DNA of 6,215 bases from Candidatus Calidifonticultor daggyaiensis (lineage in GTDB: Bacteria; Actinomycetota; Humimicrobiia; Humimicrobiales; Humimicrobiaceae), in assembly GCA_015661035.1 (NCBI GenBank), contig JACVJA010000092.1:1-6215 (forward strand), read 5' to 3'. Of the stretch, positions 1 through 5,888 are shown piece by piece (the stretch's first letter is position 1; every line of letters begins with the position of its first letter). Under the pieces are notes generated by a model. It saw only the letters and a program-made list of their open reading frames with translations. It was not told the origin of the DNA and searched no databases. The position numbers and the translations under genes were made by a program.

Positions 1-248
1 TATGTTCAGGAACTGTACGCCAAGTAATTTCATATAAAAGTTTCTCTTCAATAAATACAATATTTCCACCAATAGATATTATTAAGAAATTTAATAAAAT
101 TTATTTAGAATTAAAAAAATTTATAGATTTTAATAATAAACAAAATCAAATACTATTACAAATACGTGATACCTTACTCCCTAAGCTTATAACAGGAAAA
201 ATCAGGGTAAATCTAGATAATATAAAAGACAATGTTACAGAAAGTTAA
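1..248 (+). CDS. hsdS: Type I restriction enzyme specificity subunit HsdS, C-terminal fragment
   Basis: This is the last 81 residues of a type I restriction-modification specificity (S) subunit, open through the left window edge and ending at TAA 246-248; the first complete codon is at 3. HsdS recognises the bipartite DNA target and holds HsdM and HsdR together. The visible part begins in the tail of the second target-recognition domain, with a phrase of the kind SGTVRQ..S...F and [10 protein letters not shown], which is where HsdS proteins leave the TRD. It then enters a helix that ends in the family's hallmark LRDTLLP-type closing motif, seen here as [16 protein letters not shown] (about residues 50-65), followed by a short polar tail. 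The gene was identified from this C-terminal signature and because hsdR follows after only 5 bp, so the two are surely co-transcribed. Its DNA target cannot be read from this fragment. Confidence 0.9.
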   Translation, partial: CSGTVRQVISYKSFSSINTIFPPIDIIKKFNKIYLELKKFIDFNNKQNQILLQIRDTLLPKLITGKIRVNLDNIKDNVTES

Positions 249-253
249 TTATT

Positions 254-3200
254 ATGCCAAACTTAATATCGGAATCTGATGTTGAAAATTACATATTAAA
301 ACTTCTTTCTAAATTAGGTTATGAAACTAAATTTGGTCCTGACATATCTCCTGATGGATTTTACAAAGAAAGAAACACTTATGAACAAGTAATACTAACT
401 GAAAGACTATATAATTCTTTAAGAAATATTAATTCAGGTATTAAAGACTCTGAACTTGAAGAAGTATTTAAAAAACTTACAAGGGAGCATTCACAGGATT
501 TAATAGTAAATAATAAAAATTTTCATAAATATTTAACTGATGGCATTGATATAGAAACAAGGGACAGCTCAAACAGAATTATTGGTAAAAAAATATGGCT
601 TGTTGACAAAAATAATCCATATAACAATGACTTTCTTGCAGTAAATCAGTTTTCAGTAATAGAAAAAGACAAAACAAGAAGACTTGATATAGTTATATTT
701 ATAAACGGAATACCTCTTGTATTCTTTGAACTTAAAAACCCTTTAGATGAAAATACTGATATAAAATATGCTTATGACCAGCTTCAAACGTATAAAGAAG
801 AATTTTCATCTTTATTTAAATACAATGAAATACTTGCAATAAGTGACGGCTGTCTTGCAAAAGCGGGAACAATTTCTTCTGATTATGAACGTTTTATGCC
901 CTGGAAAAGCTCTGATGGTATAAATTTAATATCTTCTGATTTAGAACAGGTTGAAGCATTGTTAAATGGGATATTTAACAAAAAGACAGTTATAGATTTA
1001 ATCTTAAATTTTATAGTTTTTGAAGACCAAGATGGCAAATACAATAAAAAACTTGCTGCTTACCATCAATATTTTGCAGTAAATAAAGCTGTAGAAAAAA
1101 CAGTTGAAGCCTCCGGCACTAATGGTGATAAAAGAAGTGGTGTTATATGGCATACGCAAGGTTCAGGTAAAAGCCTAACAATGGTATTTTATTCATCAAA
1201 GCTTGTTTTAACACTTAATAATCCAACAATTGTTTTATTAACTGATAGAAATGATTTGGATGATCAGCTGTTTGGAGTATTTTCAAGATGCTCTGATATT
1301 CTAAGGCAAACCCCTGTTCAGGCAGACTCAAGAGAGAAGTTAAAAGAACTTTTATCTGTAGCAAGCGGAGGAATAATATTTACTACAATTCAAAAATTCT
1401 TCCCGGAGGCAAAAGGAGCAAAATATCCCCAGCTTTCAGACAGGTCAAATATAATTGTAATAGCTGATGAAGCTCATAGAAGCCAGTATGACTTTATAGA
1501 TGGCTTTGCACGCCACATAAGAGATGCCCTTCCAAATGCCTCTTTTATAGGATTTACAGGAACTCCACTTGAAAAAGATGATAAAAACACTCCTGAAATT
1601 TTTGGAAATTACATTGATATATATGATATAGAGCGTGCAATAGCAGATGGGTCAACAGTAAGTATTTATTATGAAAGCCGCCTTGCAAAATTAAAACTAA
1701 ATGAAGATGAAATTCCAAAAATTGATGAAAAATTTGAAGAAGTAACAGAAGGTGAAGAAGAGGAAGAAAAAATAAAGTTAAAAAGCAAATGGGCAAGGCT
1801 TGAAGCTATAGTAGGTTCAGAAAAAAGAATAAAACAAATTGCAGAAGATATTGTTATGCATTTTGAGCAGAGACAGAAAGCCATAAATTTAAAAGCAATG
1901 ATAGTTTGTATGTCAAGAAGAATATGTATTGATCTTTATAATGAAATAATAAAATTAAGACCATCATGGCACAGCGATGATATAAGCAGTGGAATCTTAA
2001 AAATAATTATGACAGGATCTGCAAAAGACCCTCACTCATGGCAGAAGCATATTTATACAAAAGATAAAAAGAGATTTCTTGCAGATAGATTTAAAGATCC
2101 TAAAGACAGCTTTAAAATTGCAATCGTAAGGGATATGTGGCTTACTGGCTTTGACGTACCAAGCCTAGCTACAATGTATATAGATAAGCCTATGAGAGGA
2201 CATAACCTTATGCAGGCAATAGCAAGGGTAAACAGGGTATACAAAGATAAGCCTGGGGGTTTAATTGTTGATTATATTGGAATTGGATATGACTTAAAAA
2301 AAGCCATAACAGATTATACTGCAAGTGGCGGCAAAGGAAGGCCTGTTATTGATAAAGAAGAGGCAGTAGCAGTTTTAAAAGAAAAATATGAAGTGCTAAA
2401 AGCAATAATTTACGGGTATGATTATTCTGGAATTTTTAAAGCTGGTTATGACGAAAAGATGAGAATAATTCAGGCAGCTATAGATTTTATTGTTTCAGAT
2501 GAAGATAGAAAAGAAAGATTCTTAAAATACAGCATTGAACTTACAAAAGCATATGCATTGTCAGTTCCACATCCTGAAGCTTTAAAAATTGCAGATGAAG
2601 TTGCTTTTTTTGATGCTGTAAAATCAAGAATAAGAATAATTACAAGACCTCCGCTTGAAAAAAAAGAAGAAATTGACCTTGCTATAAAGCAGATAGTATC
2701 TGAAGCCATAACAACACATGAAGTTGTTGATATATTTGCAGCAGCAGGGATAAAAAAACCGGATGTATCAATACTTTCTGATGAGTTTTTATTTGATATT
2801 AAAAATCACCAATATAAAAATTTAGCAATAGAGCTTTTAAAAAGGCTTATTAATGATGAAATTAAATTAAGAGCAAGAAAAAATCTTGTTAAATCAAAAG
2901 AGTTTTCTGCAATGCTTGAAGAGGCAGTAAAAAAATACCACAATAAAACCATTGAATCTGCTCAGATAATTGAAGAGCTTATAAAACTTGCAAAAGAGAT
3001 AAGAGAAGCTGATAAAAGAGGGGAAAAGCTAGGGCTTAGCGAAGATGAGCTTGCATTTTATGATGCTCTTGAAACAAATGACAGCGCAGTAAAAATACTT
3101 GGCGATAAAGTATTAAAGGAAATTGCAAGAGAGCTTGTTGTAACAATTAGAAATAATTTAACAATTGACTGGAATATTAGAGAAAGTGTAAGGGCTCTTT

Positions 3201-3322
3201 TAAGGTCACGTGTTAAAAGAATTCTTCGCAAATACAAATATCCTCCAGATAAGCAGGAAAAAGCAACAAATACAGTAATAGAACAGACTGAACTTTTGTG
3301 TGATAATTGGAGCAAAAATTAA
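254..3322 (+). CDS. hsdR: Type I restriction enzyme endonuclease/translocase subunit HsdR
   Basis: This is the ATP-dependent motor and nuclease subunit of a type I restriction system. With HsdS and HsdM it translocates unmodified DNA and cuts it at a distance. The 1022-residue length is normal for the EcoR124I-like group. The N-terminal nuclease domain shows D145, then ELK at 159-161 (PD-(D/E)xK), and a QxxxY element at 176-180. The SF2 motor shows Walker A TQGSGKS (301-307), motif Ia near [11 protein letters not shown] (328-338), DEAH (405-408), TGT (435-437), motif [11 protein letters not shown] (627-636) and motif [10 protein letters not shown] (654-661). An acidic run lies at about 495-506, and the rest, from about 690, fits the helical HsdR C-terminal domain. 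No motif is broken, so the protein looks active. The ATG is 5 bp after the hsdS stop with only a weak AGAAAG at 239-244, which suggests translational coupling to hsdS. The methylase gene should lie upstream. Confidence 0.97.
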   Translation: MPNLISESDVENYILKLLSKLGYETKFGPDISPDGFYKERNTYEQVILTERLYNSLRNINSGIKDSELEEVFKKLTREHSQDLIVNNKNFHKYLTDGIDIETRDSSNRIIGKKIWLVDKNNPYNNDFLAVNQFSVIEKDKTRRLDIVIFINGIPLVFFELKNPLDENTDIKYAYDQLQTYKEEFSSLFKYNEILAISDGCLAKAGTISSDYERFMPWKSSDGINLISSDLEQVEALLNGIFNKKTVIDLILNFIVFEDQDGKYNKKLAAYHQYFAVNKAVEKTVEASGTNGDKRSGVIWHTQGSGKSLTMVFYSSKLVLTLNNPTIVLLTDRNDLDDQLFGVFSRCSDILRQTPVQADSREKLKELLSVASGGIIFTTIQKFFPEAKGAKYPQLSDRSNIIVIADEAHRSQYDFIDGFARHIRDALPNASFIGFTGTPLEKDDKNTPEIFGNYIDIYDIERAIADGSTVSIYYESRLAKLKLNEDEIPKIDEKFEEVTEGEEEEEKIKLKSKWARLEAIVGSEKRIKQIAEDIVMHFEQRQKAINLKAMIVCMSRRICIDLYNEIIKLRPSWHSDDISSGILKIIMTGSAKDPHSWQKHIYTKDKKRFLADRFKDPKDSFKIAIVRDMWLTGFDVPSLATMYIDKPMRGHNLMQAIARVNRVYKDKPGGLIVDYIGIGYDLKKAITDYTASGGKGRPVIDKEEAVAVLKEKYEVLKAIIYGYDYSGIFKAGYDEKMRIIQAAIDFIVSDEDRKERFLKYSIELTKAYALSVPHPEALKIADEVAFFDAVKSRIRIITRPPLEKKEEIDLAIKQIVSEAITTHEVVDIFAAAGIKKPDVSILSDEFLFDIKNHQYKNLAIELLKRLINDEIKLRARKNLVKSKEFSAMLEEAVKKYHNKTIESAQIIEELIKLAKEIREADKRGEKLGLSEDELAFYDALETNDSAVKILGDKVLKEIARELVVTIRNNLTIDWNIRESVRALLRSRVKRILRKYKYPPDKQEKATNTVIEQTELLCDNWSKN

Positions 3323-3342
3323 TATTATTTTAATACGAATTT

Positions 3343-3365
3343 TGGAAGCTTCCACAGATTATCTG
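3343..3365. repeat. Two adjacent palindromes, 12 bp and 11 bp
   Basis: TGGAAGCTTCCA at 3343-3354 is a perfect 12-bp palindrome. It is followed directly by CAGATTATCTG at 3355-3365, five bases mirrored around a central T. The pair starts 20 bp after the hsdR stop codon. Neither has a real loop or a T-run after it, so they fit a dimeric protein-binding site or element end better than a rho-independent terminator. ACAGATTAT at 3354-3362 recurs in inverted orientation at 3444-3452, inside the second 17-bp repeat. Confidence 0.7.
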
Positions 3366-3424
3366 ACACCGAGGTTTATAACAACGCCTATTACACTACC
3401 GTTTATTTACATTTTATAAAATTA

Positions 3425-3476
3425 AAATAATCTTGATCCACAAATAATCTGTATCCACTAAAGTAATCCTCGATAC
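3425..3476. repeat. Tandem 17-bp direct repeat, two good copies plus one degenerate
   Basis: Two head-to-tail 17-bp units lie at 3425-3441 and 3442-3458. They share AAATAATCT, differ only by TG versus GT at positions 10-11, then share ATCCAC, giving 15 of 17 matches with no gap between them. A third stretch at 3460-3476 (AAAGTAATC, then CTCGATAC) resembles the unit with one inserted base and a few mismatches. It ends 2 bp before the stop codon of the DUF134 gene. The function is not known. Possible roles are protein-binding iterons, a recombination site remnant or simple slippage products. Confidence 0.75.
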
Positions 3477-3478
3477 AT

Positions 3479-3934
3479 TTACTCACGTCCAAATCTATGC
3501 CTTCTGCCACCTCTTTGGGGTAAAATCAGTTCTTTAGCAATATCATCAACATCTTCACTACTACATACGGGACAGCTTAAATCATCATTTTTATTTTTTT
3601 CAAAATCCCAAAAATTACCACACCTACGGCACCTAAATCTTTTTTGTATAAATTGGAAATCTCCACCTTCTATTCTAATAGCCTTTCCATTTACAATTGC
3701 ATCAGCTATCTTTAAATGGGCACTTTCAAGCAATCTGGTAAATGTAGGACGTGATATATTCATCATTTTTGCAGCATCTTCATGCTTCATATTTTCATAA
3801 TCTGCAAGCCTTATTGCTTCATATTCATCAACAGTTAAACTTATAGTACTTAATTGATACATTGGTATTCCTTGAGGTTTAAAATATTGAATTTTAGGAG
3901 GATATAAAACATTTCGTTTTTTTCGTGGTTTCAT
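3479..3934 (-). CDS. DUF134 (UPF0251) family DNA-binding protein with zinc-ribbon tail
   Basis: This is a 151-residue predicted transcription regulator. The start MKPRKKR and the FKPQGIP phrase near residue 18 match the usual opening of DUF134 proteins, which supports this ATG even though no clear Shine-Dalgarno precedes it. Residues about 33-80 form the family's sigma-70 region 4-like helix-turn-helix, with DEYEAIRLADYE (36-47), AAKMM (54-58) and SRPTFTRLLESA (61-72). GKAIRIEGG (83-91) follows. The C-terminal part has two cysteine pairs, C102/C105 and C121/C124, spaced like a rubredoxin-type zinc ribbon, and a basic end rich in Arg and Gly. DUF134 genes are often found beside NifX-like and MinD-like ATPase genes in anaerobes, as here, so regulation of that operon is a fair inference. 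The 253-bp gap to the ATPase gene suggests its own promoter. No ligand or operator is known for it. Confidence 0.9.
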   Translation of the reverse strand: MKPRKKRNVLYPPKIQYFKPQGIPMYQLSTISLTVDEYEAIRLADYENMKHEDAAKMMNISRPTFTRLLESAHLKIADAIVNGKAIRIEGGDFQFIQKRFRCRRCGNFWDFEKNKNDDLSCPVCSSEDVDDIAKELILPQRGGRRHRFGRE

Positions 3935-3935
3935 C

Positions 3936-3957
3936 TTTTTATCAAATTTTTATCAAA
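3936..3957. repeat. Perfect 11-bp tandem repeat just upstream of the DUF134 start
   Basis: TTTTTATCAAA occurs twice head to tail at 3936-3946 and 3947-3957 with no mismatch. On the coding (-) strand this reads TTTGATAAAAA twice and ends one base before the ATG. It occupies the place where a ribosome binding site would normally sit, and none is visible. An operator or a slippage-prone leader is possible, but a chance or replication-slippage origin in such AT-rich DNA cannot be excluded. Confidence 0.65.
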
Positions 3958-4012
3958 TTAATTTATATTTTATATTTATTTATCTTTATTAAAAATTTAC
4001 TGCATTTATATT

Positions 4013-4038
4013 ACTATATAAATCTCTAACTATATAAA
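4013..4038. repeat. 10-bp direct repeat ACTATATAAA, 16 bp apart
   Basis: ACTATATAAA occurs at 4013-4022 and again at 4029-4038, start to start 16 bp, so the copies lie on about the same face of the helix only approximately (1.5 turns). They flank TCTCTA. On the - strand they lie downstream of an AGGAGG and overlap the candidate -10 element for the DUF134 gene. An operator role is possible, though the low complexity of the region weakens the case. Confidence 0.5.
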
Positions 4039-4058
4039 CCTCCTAATAAAGCATTCAA
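4031..4058 (-). promoter_or_regulatory. Candidate sigma-70-type promoter for the DUF134 gene
   Basis: On the - strand TTGAAT (4058-4053) is separated by 16 bp from TATATA (4036-4031). Each hexamer matches the sigma-70 consensus at 4 of 6 positions, and the leader to the DUF134 ATG would be about 90 bases. The gap's location between two same-strand genes makes a promoter here likely in principle. This exact pair is weakly supported, because sequence this AT-rich yields such matches by chance. Confidence 0.2.
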
Positions 4059-4187
4059 CAAAATATTACTATAATAAATACTAATAATATAACTATAATA
4101 TATAATAAATAATAGTATAACAAAACCATATCTTCTATTTTTTTATATTGAATAAAAAAATAAAATAAGTTAGCTTAAAAACTATAT

Positions 4188-5057
4188 TTACTCACAATAT
4201 AATACCTTCTCAATTTTATTCCATAAATTTCGAATTTCTTTTGATGCTGGGCTTTCCAAGTTATCAACTATAAATTTTTTTTCTGCAAGATACCTTGGAA
4301 CATCTTCATCATATGGAATTCTGTCTAAAACTTCAATGCCCTTAGAAAAACAGAATTTTTCTATTATTGAAGTATTATCTGTATTTATATCAAATTTATT
4401 AATACAAACTAGAGACTTTACATTAAAAAAACAAGCAACTTCATATACTTTTTTAAAGTCGTTTATTGCTGTAATTGTTGGTTCAGTAACTATTAGAGCA
4501 AAATCAACTCCGTTTAGCGAAGCTATTACCGGGCAACCTATGCCCGGTGCTCCATCTATTATTATTACTTTTTTATTCTTTTTATGAGCAATATCTTCAG
4601 AAATATTTCTGATTTTTGTGACAAGAAGACCTGAATTTTCTGCTCCTGGGTTTAATTTTGCGTGTATAAAAGGACAGAAGCTAGTATCTGAGATAAAAAA
4701 TTTTCCTTGTTCTTCAGGTATAAGTTCAATTGCACCTGTTGGACAAACATAAGCACATACACCACAGCTTTCACATTTTAACTTATCAAATTTAATGCTT
4801 ACAGCTGAATCACTTATAGCCTCGAACCTGCAAAGCTCTTCACACTTTTCACAGTTAATACAATCACCTGTAAGCGTAGCCTTGGCACCACCAATAAAAT
4901 TCTCTGTCTTTCTTACTAAAGGGTCTAGTAATATATAAAGATTAGCGGCTTCAACATCACAATCAACCGCAATATGATCGTGCGCAATTTTTATAAAACT
5001 AGACGCAATTGTAGTTTTACCTGTTCCGCCTTTACCGCTTGCAACTGAGATTATCAA
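4188..5057 (-). CDS. MinD-superfamily P-loop ATPase with inserted ferredoxin domain
   Basis: This 289-residue cytoplasmic ATPase belongs to the MinD/Mrp-like group carrying a ferredoxin insertion. The deviant Walker A motif KGGTGKT is at 9-15, the VDCDVEAANL switch region at 31-40, and the DGAPGIGCP Walker B/switch II segment at 168-176. Between them sit two 4Fe-4S motifs: C66, C69, C72, C76 and C95, C98, C101, C105 followed by Pro, each CxxCxxCxxxC. Such proteins are thought to help assemble or transfer metal-sulfur clusters, like Mrp/ApbC, and members occur in the Desulfovibrio orange-protein clusters. The exact client is unknown. The start is TTG (5057-5055), chosen because AGAAAGG lies 8 bp upstream and because MIISVASGKGGTGKT is the normal N-terminus of the family. 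It begins 17 bp after the upstream NifX-like gene, so it belongs to that operon. Many related loci carry two such ATPases in tandem. Only one is present here. Confidence 0.93.
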   Translation of the reverse strand: MIISVASGKGGTGKTTIASSFIKIAHDHIAVDCDVEAANLYILLDPLVRKTENFIGGAKATLTGDCINCEKCEELCRFEAISDSAVSIKFDKLKCESCGVCAYVCPTGAIELIPEEQGKFFISDTSFCPFIHAKLNPGAENSGLLVTKIRNISEDIAHKKNKKVIIIDGAPGIGCPVIASLNGVDFALIVTEPTITAINDFKKVYEVACFFNVKSLVCINKFDINTDNTSIIEKFCFSKGIEVLDRIPYDEDVPRYLAEKKFIVDNLESPASKEIRNLWNKIEKVLYCE

Positions 5058-5065
5058 TTTTTTTA

Positions 5066-5072
5066 CCTTTCT
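5066..5072 (-). promoter_or_regulatory. Ribosome binding site supporting the TTG start of the ATPase gene
   Basis: On the - strand AGAAAGG reads from 5072 to 5066, 8 bp before the TTG at 5057. No in-frame ATG lies close by that would retain the P-loop near the N-terminus. The site therefore decides the start codon. The weak SD and TTG may lower output relative to the two NifX-like genes, which have GGGAGG or GAGGAG and ATG. Confidence 0.75.
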
Positions 5073-5074
5073 AT

Positions 5075-5449
5075 TTAAAATTTTCTTTGGCTTCCATAAT
5101 GGGATTGCACATCTGGTGTAATTGTTAAAGCTAGTTTCCCGTTTTTTAATTTTTCAATTGCTTCTTTTACAGTTCCTGATACACCTGAGTAAATTTTTAT
5201 ATTTGCAGCAGCTAAAACTCTAAAAGAATTTGGACCAATATTGCCAGATATTACAGCATCTGCTCCTTTTTCAACTACAAATTGAGCTGCCTGAATTCCT
5301 GCACCACCCATAGCATTTCTACTCCCATTTTCGAAATATTCAAATGTATCATTTTCTGTATTATATATTATAAAATAAGGACACCTTCCAAACCTTGGGT
5401 CTACGCTTGAATCAAGGTTCGTACCTAATGATGATATACAGATTTTCAT
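5075..5449 (-). CDS. NifX/NifB-type dinitrogenase iron-molybdenum cofactor-like protein, short form
   Basis: This 124-residue single-domain protein belongs to the family that includes NifX, the C-terminal domain of NifB and the small archaeal MTH1175-like proteins. Members bind or carry iron-, molybdenum- or copper-containing sulfur clusters. The visible family marks are the N-terminal strand MKICISS, VDPRFGRCPYFIIY (16-29) with the conserved FGRCP, GGAGIQAAQ (48-56), GADAVISGNIGPNS (62-75) and the closing SGTVKEAIEKLKNGKL (91-106). C23 is the only cysteine besides C4. No NifB radical-SAM domain is attached, and no nif genes are visible, so nitrogen fixation is not implied. GGGAGG lies 6 bp before the ATG. 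It starts 15 bp after the second NifX-like gene ends and stops 17 bp before the ATPase, so all three are almost certainly co-transcribed. An ORP-like metal carrier is a plausible role. Confidence 0.92.
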   Translation of the reverse strand: MKICISSLGTNLDSSVDPRFGRCPYFIIYNTENDTFEYFENGSRNAMGGAGIQAAQFVVEKGADAVISGNIGPNSFRVLAAANIKIYSGVSGTVKEAIEKLKNGKLALTITPDVQSHYGSQRKF

Positions 5450-5464
5450 TTATTTCCTCCCTTC

Positions 5465-5842
5465 CTATTCATGGTCACATTCACTTTTATCAATCCCATA
5501 ACCATGTCCTGCACCATGTTTACAACTGCTTTCCCCTCCTTCAAGGGCTCCTAAAAGTAATTTGTCAATTACATCCTGAATTTTTCCATCAACTCCAAGA
5601 ATTGTATCTATTTTTGCTTCGCTAAATAGTTCTTTTGCTCTTGGACCCATGCCACCTGAAATAATGCAATTAACACCTTTTTCTTTTAGAAATTGCGGCA
5701 AAAAACCTGGCTGATGACCAGGATTTTCAATTACCTCTCTACTTATTAATTTTCCGTCTTTTACATCCAGTATTATAAATTCTGGACACCTTCCAAAATG
5801 GCTTGACACATATTCTGTATCTGCAGAAATTGCGTATTTCAT
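5465..5842 (-). CDS. NifX/NifB-type cofactor-binding protein with Cys/His-rich tail
   Basis: This 125-residue paralogue of the following gene has the same fold signature: MKYAIS strand, SSHFGRCPEFIIL (13-25), GVNCIISGGMGPRAKE (56-71) and GKIQDVIDKLLLGALEGG (86-103). It differs in carrying a C-terminal tail at about 103-125 with C107, H109, H113, C122 and H124 in a Gly-rich setting (GHGYG), a likely metal-binding extension. Cysteines C19 and C59 lie in the core domain. A GAGGAG ribosome binding site is 6 bp before the ATG, and the gene follows the DUF5320-like gene by 46 bp. The role is probably to bind a metal-sulfur cluster or precursor together with the ATPase. Whether the two NifX-like proteins form a heterodimer or act in sequence cannot be told from the sequence. 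Confidence 0.92.
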   Translation of the reverse strand: MKYAISADTEYVSSHFGRCPEFIILDVKDGKLISREVIENPGHQPGFLPQFLKEKGVNCIISGGMGPRAKELFSEAKIDTILGVDGKIQDVIDKLLLGALEGGESSCKHGAGHGYGIDKSECDHE

Positions 5843-5888
5843 AATTTACTCCTCTAATTAAATATGCCTAATAAAGGTTTTTTAATAT

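Larger units (their letters stand above)
3323..3478. other. Convergent intergenic spacer with palindromes and short tandem repeats
   Basis: The + strand hsdR and the - strand DUF134 gene end facing each other across 156 bp. I find no open frame worth calling and no stem followed by a T-run that would be a convincing intrinsic terminator for either gene. The first part (3341-3400) has 25 G or C in 60 bases by my count, clearly more than the roughly 14% of the gap at 3961-4140. The second part carries the 17-bp repeats, plus an all-AT 12-bp palindrome at 3411-3422. The mixture may mark the junction between the restriction block and the metal-cofactor block, or a worn-down mobile element end. 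That is inference only. Confidence 0.6.
3935..4187. other. Extremely AT-rich intergenic gap without a gene
   Basis: The 253 bp between the ATPase stop and the DUF134 start hold no open frame of note. By my count only 26 of the 180 bases from 3961 to 4140 are G or C. The contents I can point to are the 11-bp tandem repeat at 3936-3957, a 10-bp direct repeat at 4013-4022 and 4029-4038, and an isolated AGGAGG on the - strand at 4039-4044. ACTATAATA also occurs twice, at 4068-4076 and 4092-4100. The gap probably contains the promoter of the DUF134 gene. No hairpin followed by T-rich sequence was found that would end transcription of the ATPase operon. Confidence 0.6.

Noticed and set aside
1554..3315. 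Several - strand open frames of 63-85 codons inside the hsdR gene
   Set aside because: They lie wholly within an intact, well conserved hsdR frame, have low-complexity Leu/Ser/Phe-rich translations typical of antisense AT-rich DNA, and resemble no family.
3343..3365. Rho-independent terminator for hsdR
   Set aside because: The 12-bp palindrome would leave only a four-base-pair stem once a loop is allowed, and no T-run follows.
3425..3476. CRISPR array
   Set aside because: The 17-bp units abut one another with no spacers and are too short for CRISPR repeats.
4141..4187. Terminator after the ATPase gene
   Set aside because: There is a T-rich run on the - strand, but the only stem before it is about four base pairs of TAAG/CTTA, too weak to call.
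4336..4587. + strand open frame of 83 codons opposite the ATPase gene
   Set aside because: It overlaps the conserved coding sequence of the ATPase on the other strand, including the segment for its switch II motif, and has no family features.
4188..5057. Cell-division MinD or plasmid ParA protein
   Set aside because: The inserted pair of CxxCxxCxxxC motifs and the DGAPGIGCP segment are those of the ferredoxin-containing Mrp-like group, and no minC, minE or parB gene is adjacent.
5395..5625. + strand open frame of 76 codons across the two NifX-like genes
   Set aside because: It is antisense to two conserved genes and their junction; the translation is rich in His, Leu and Phe with no recognisable domain.
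5075..5842. Nitrogen fixation locus
   Set aside because: The NifX-like domain is widespread in anaerobes without nitrogenase, and no nifH, nifD, nifK or radical-SAM nifB is present in the window.
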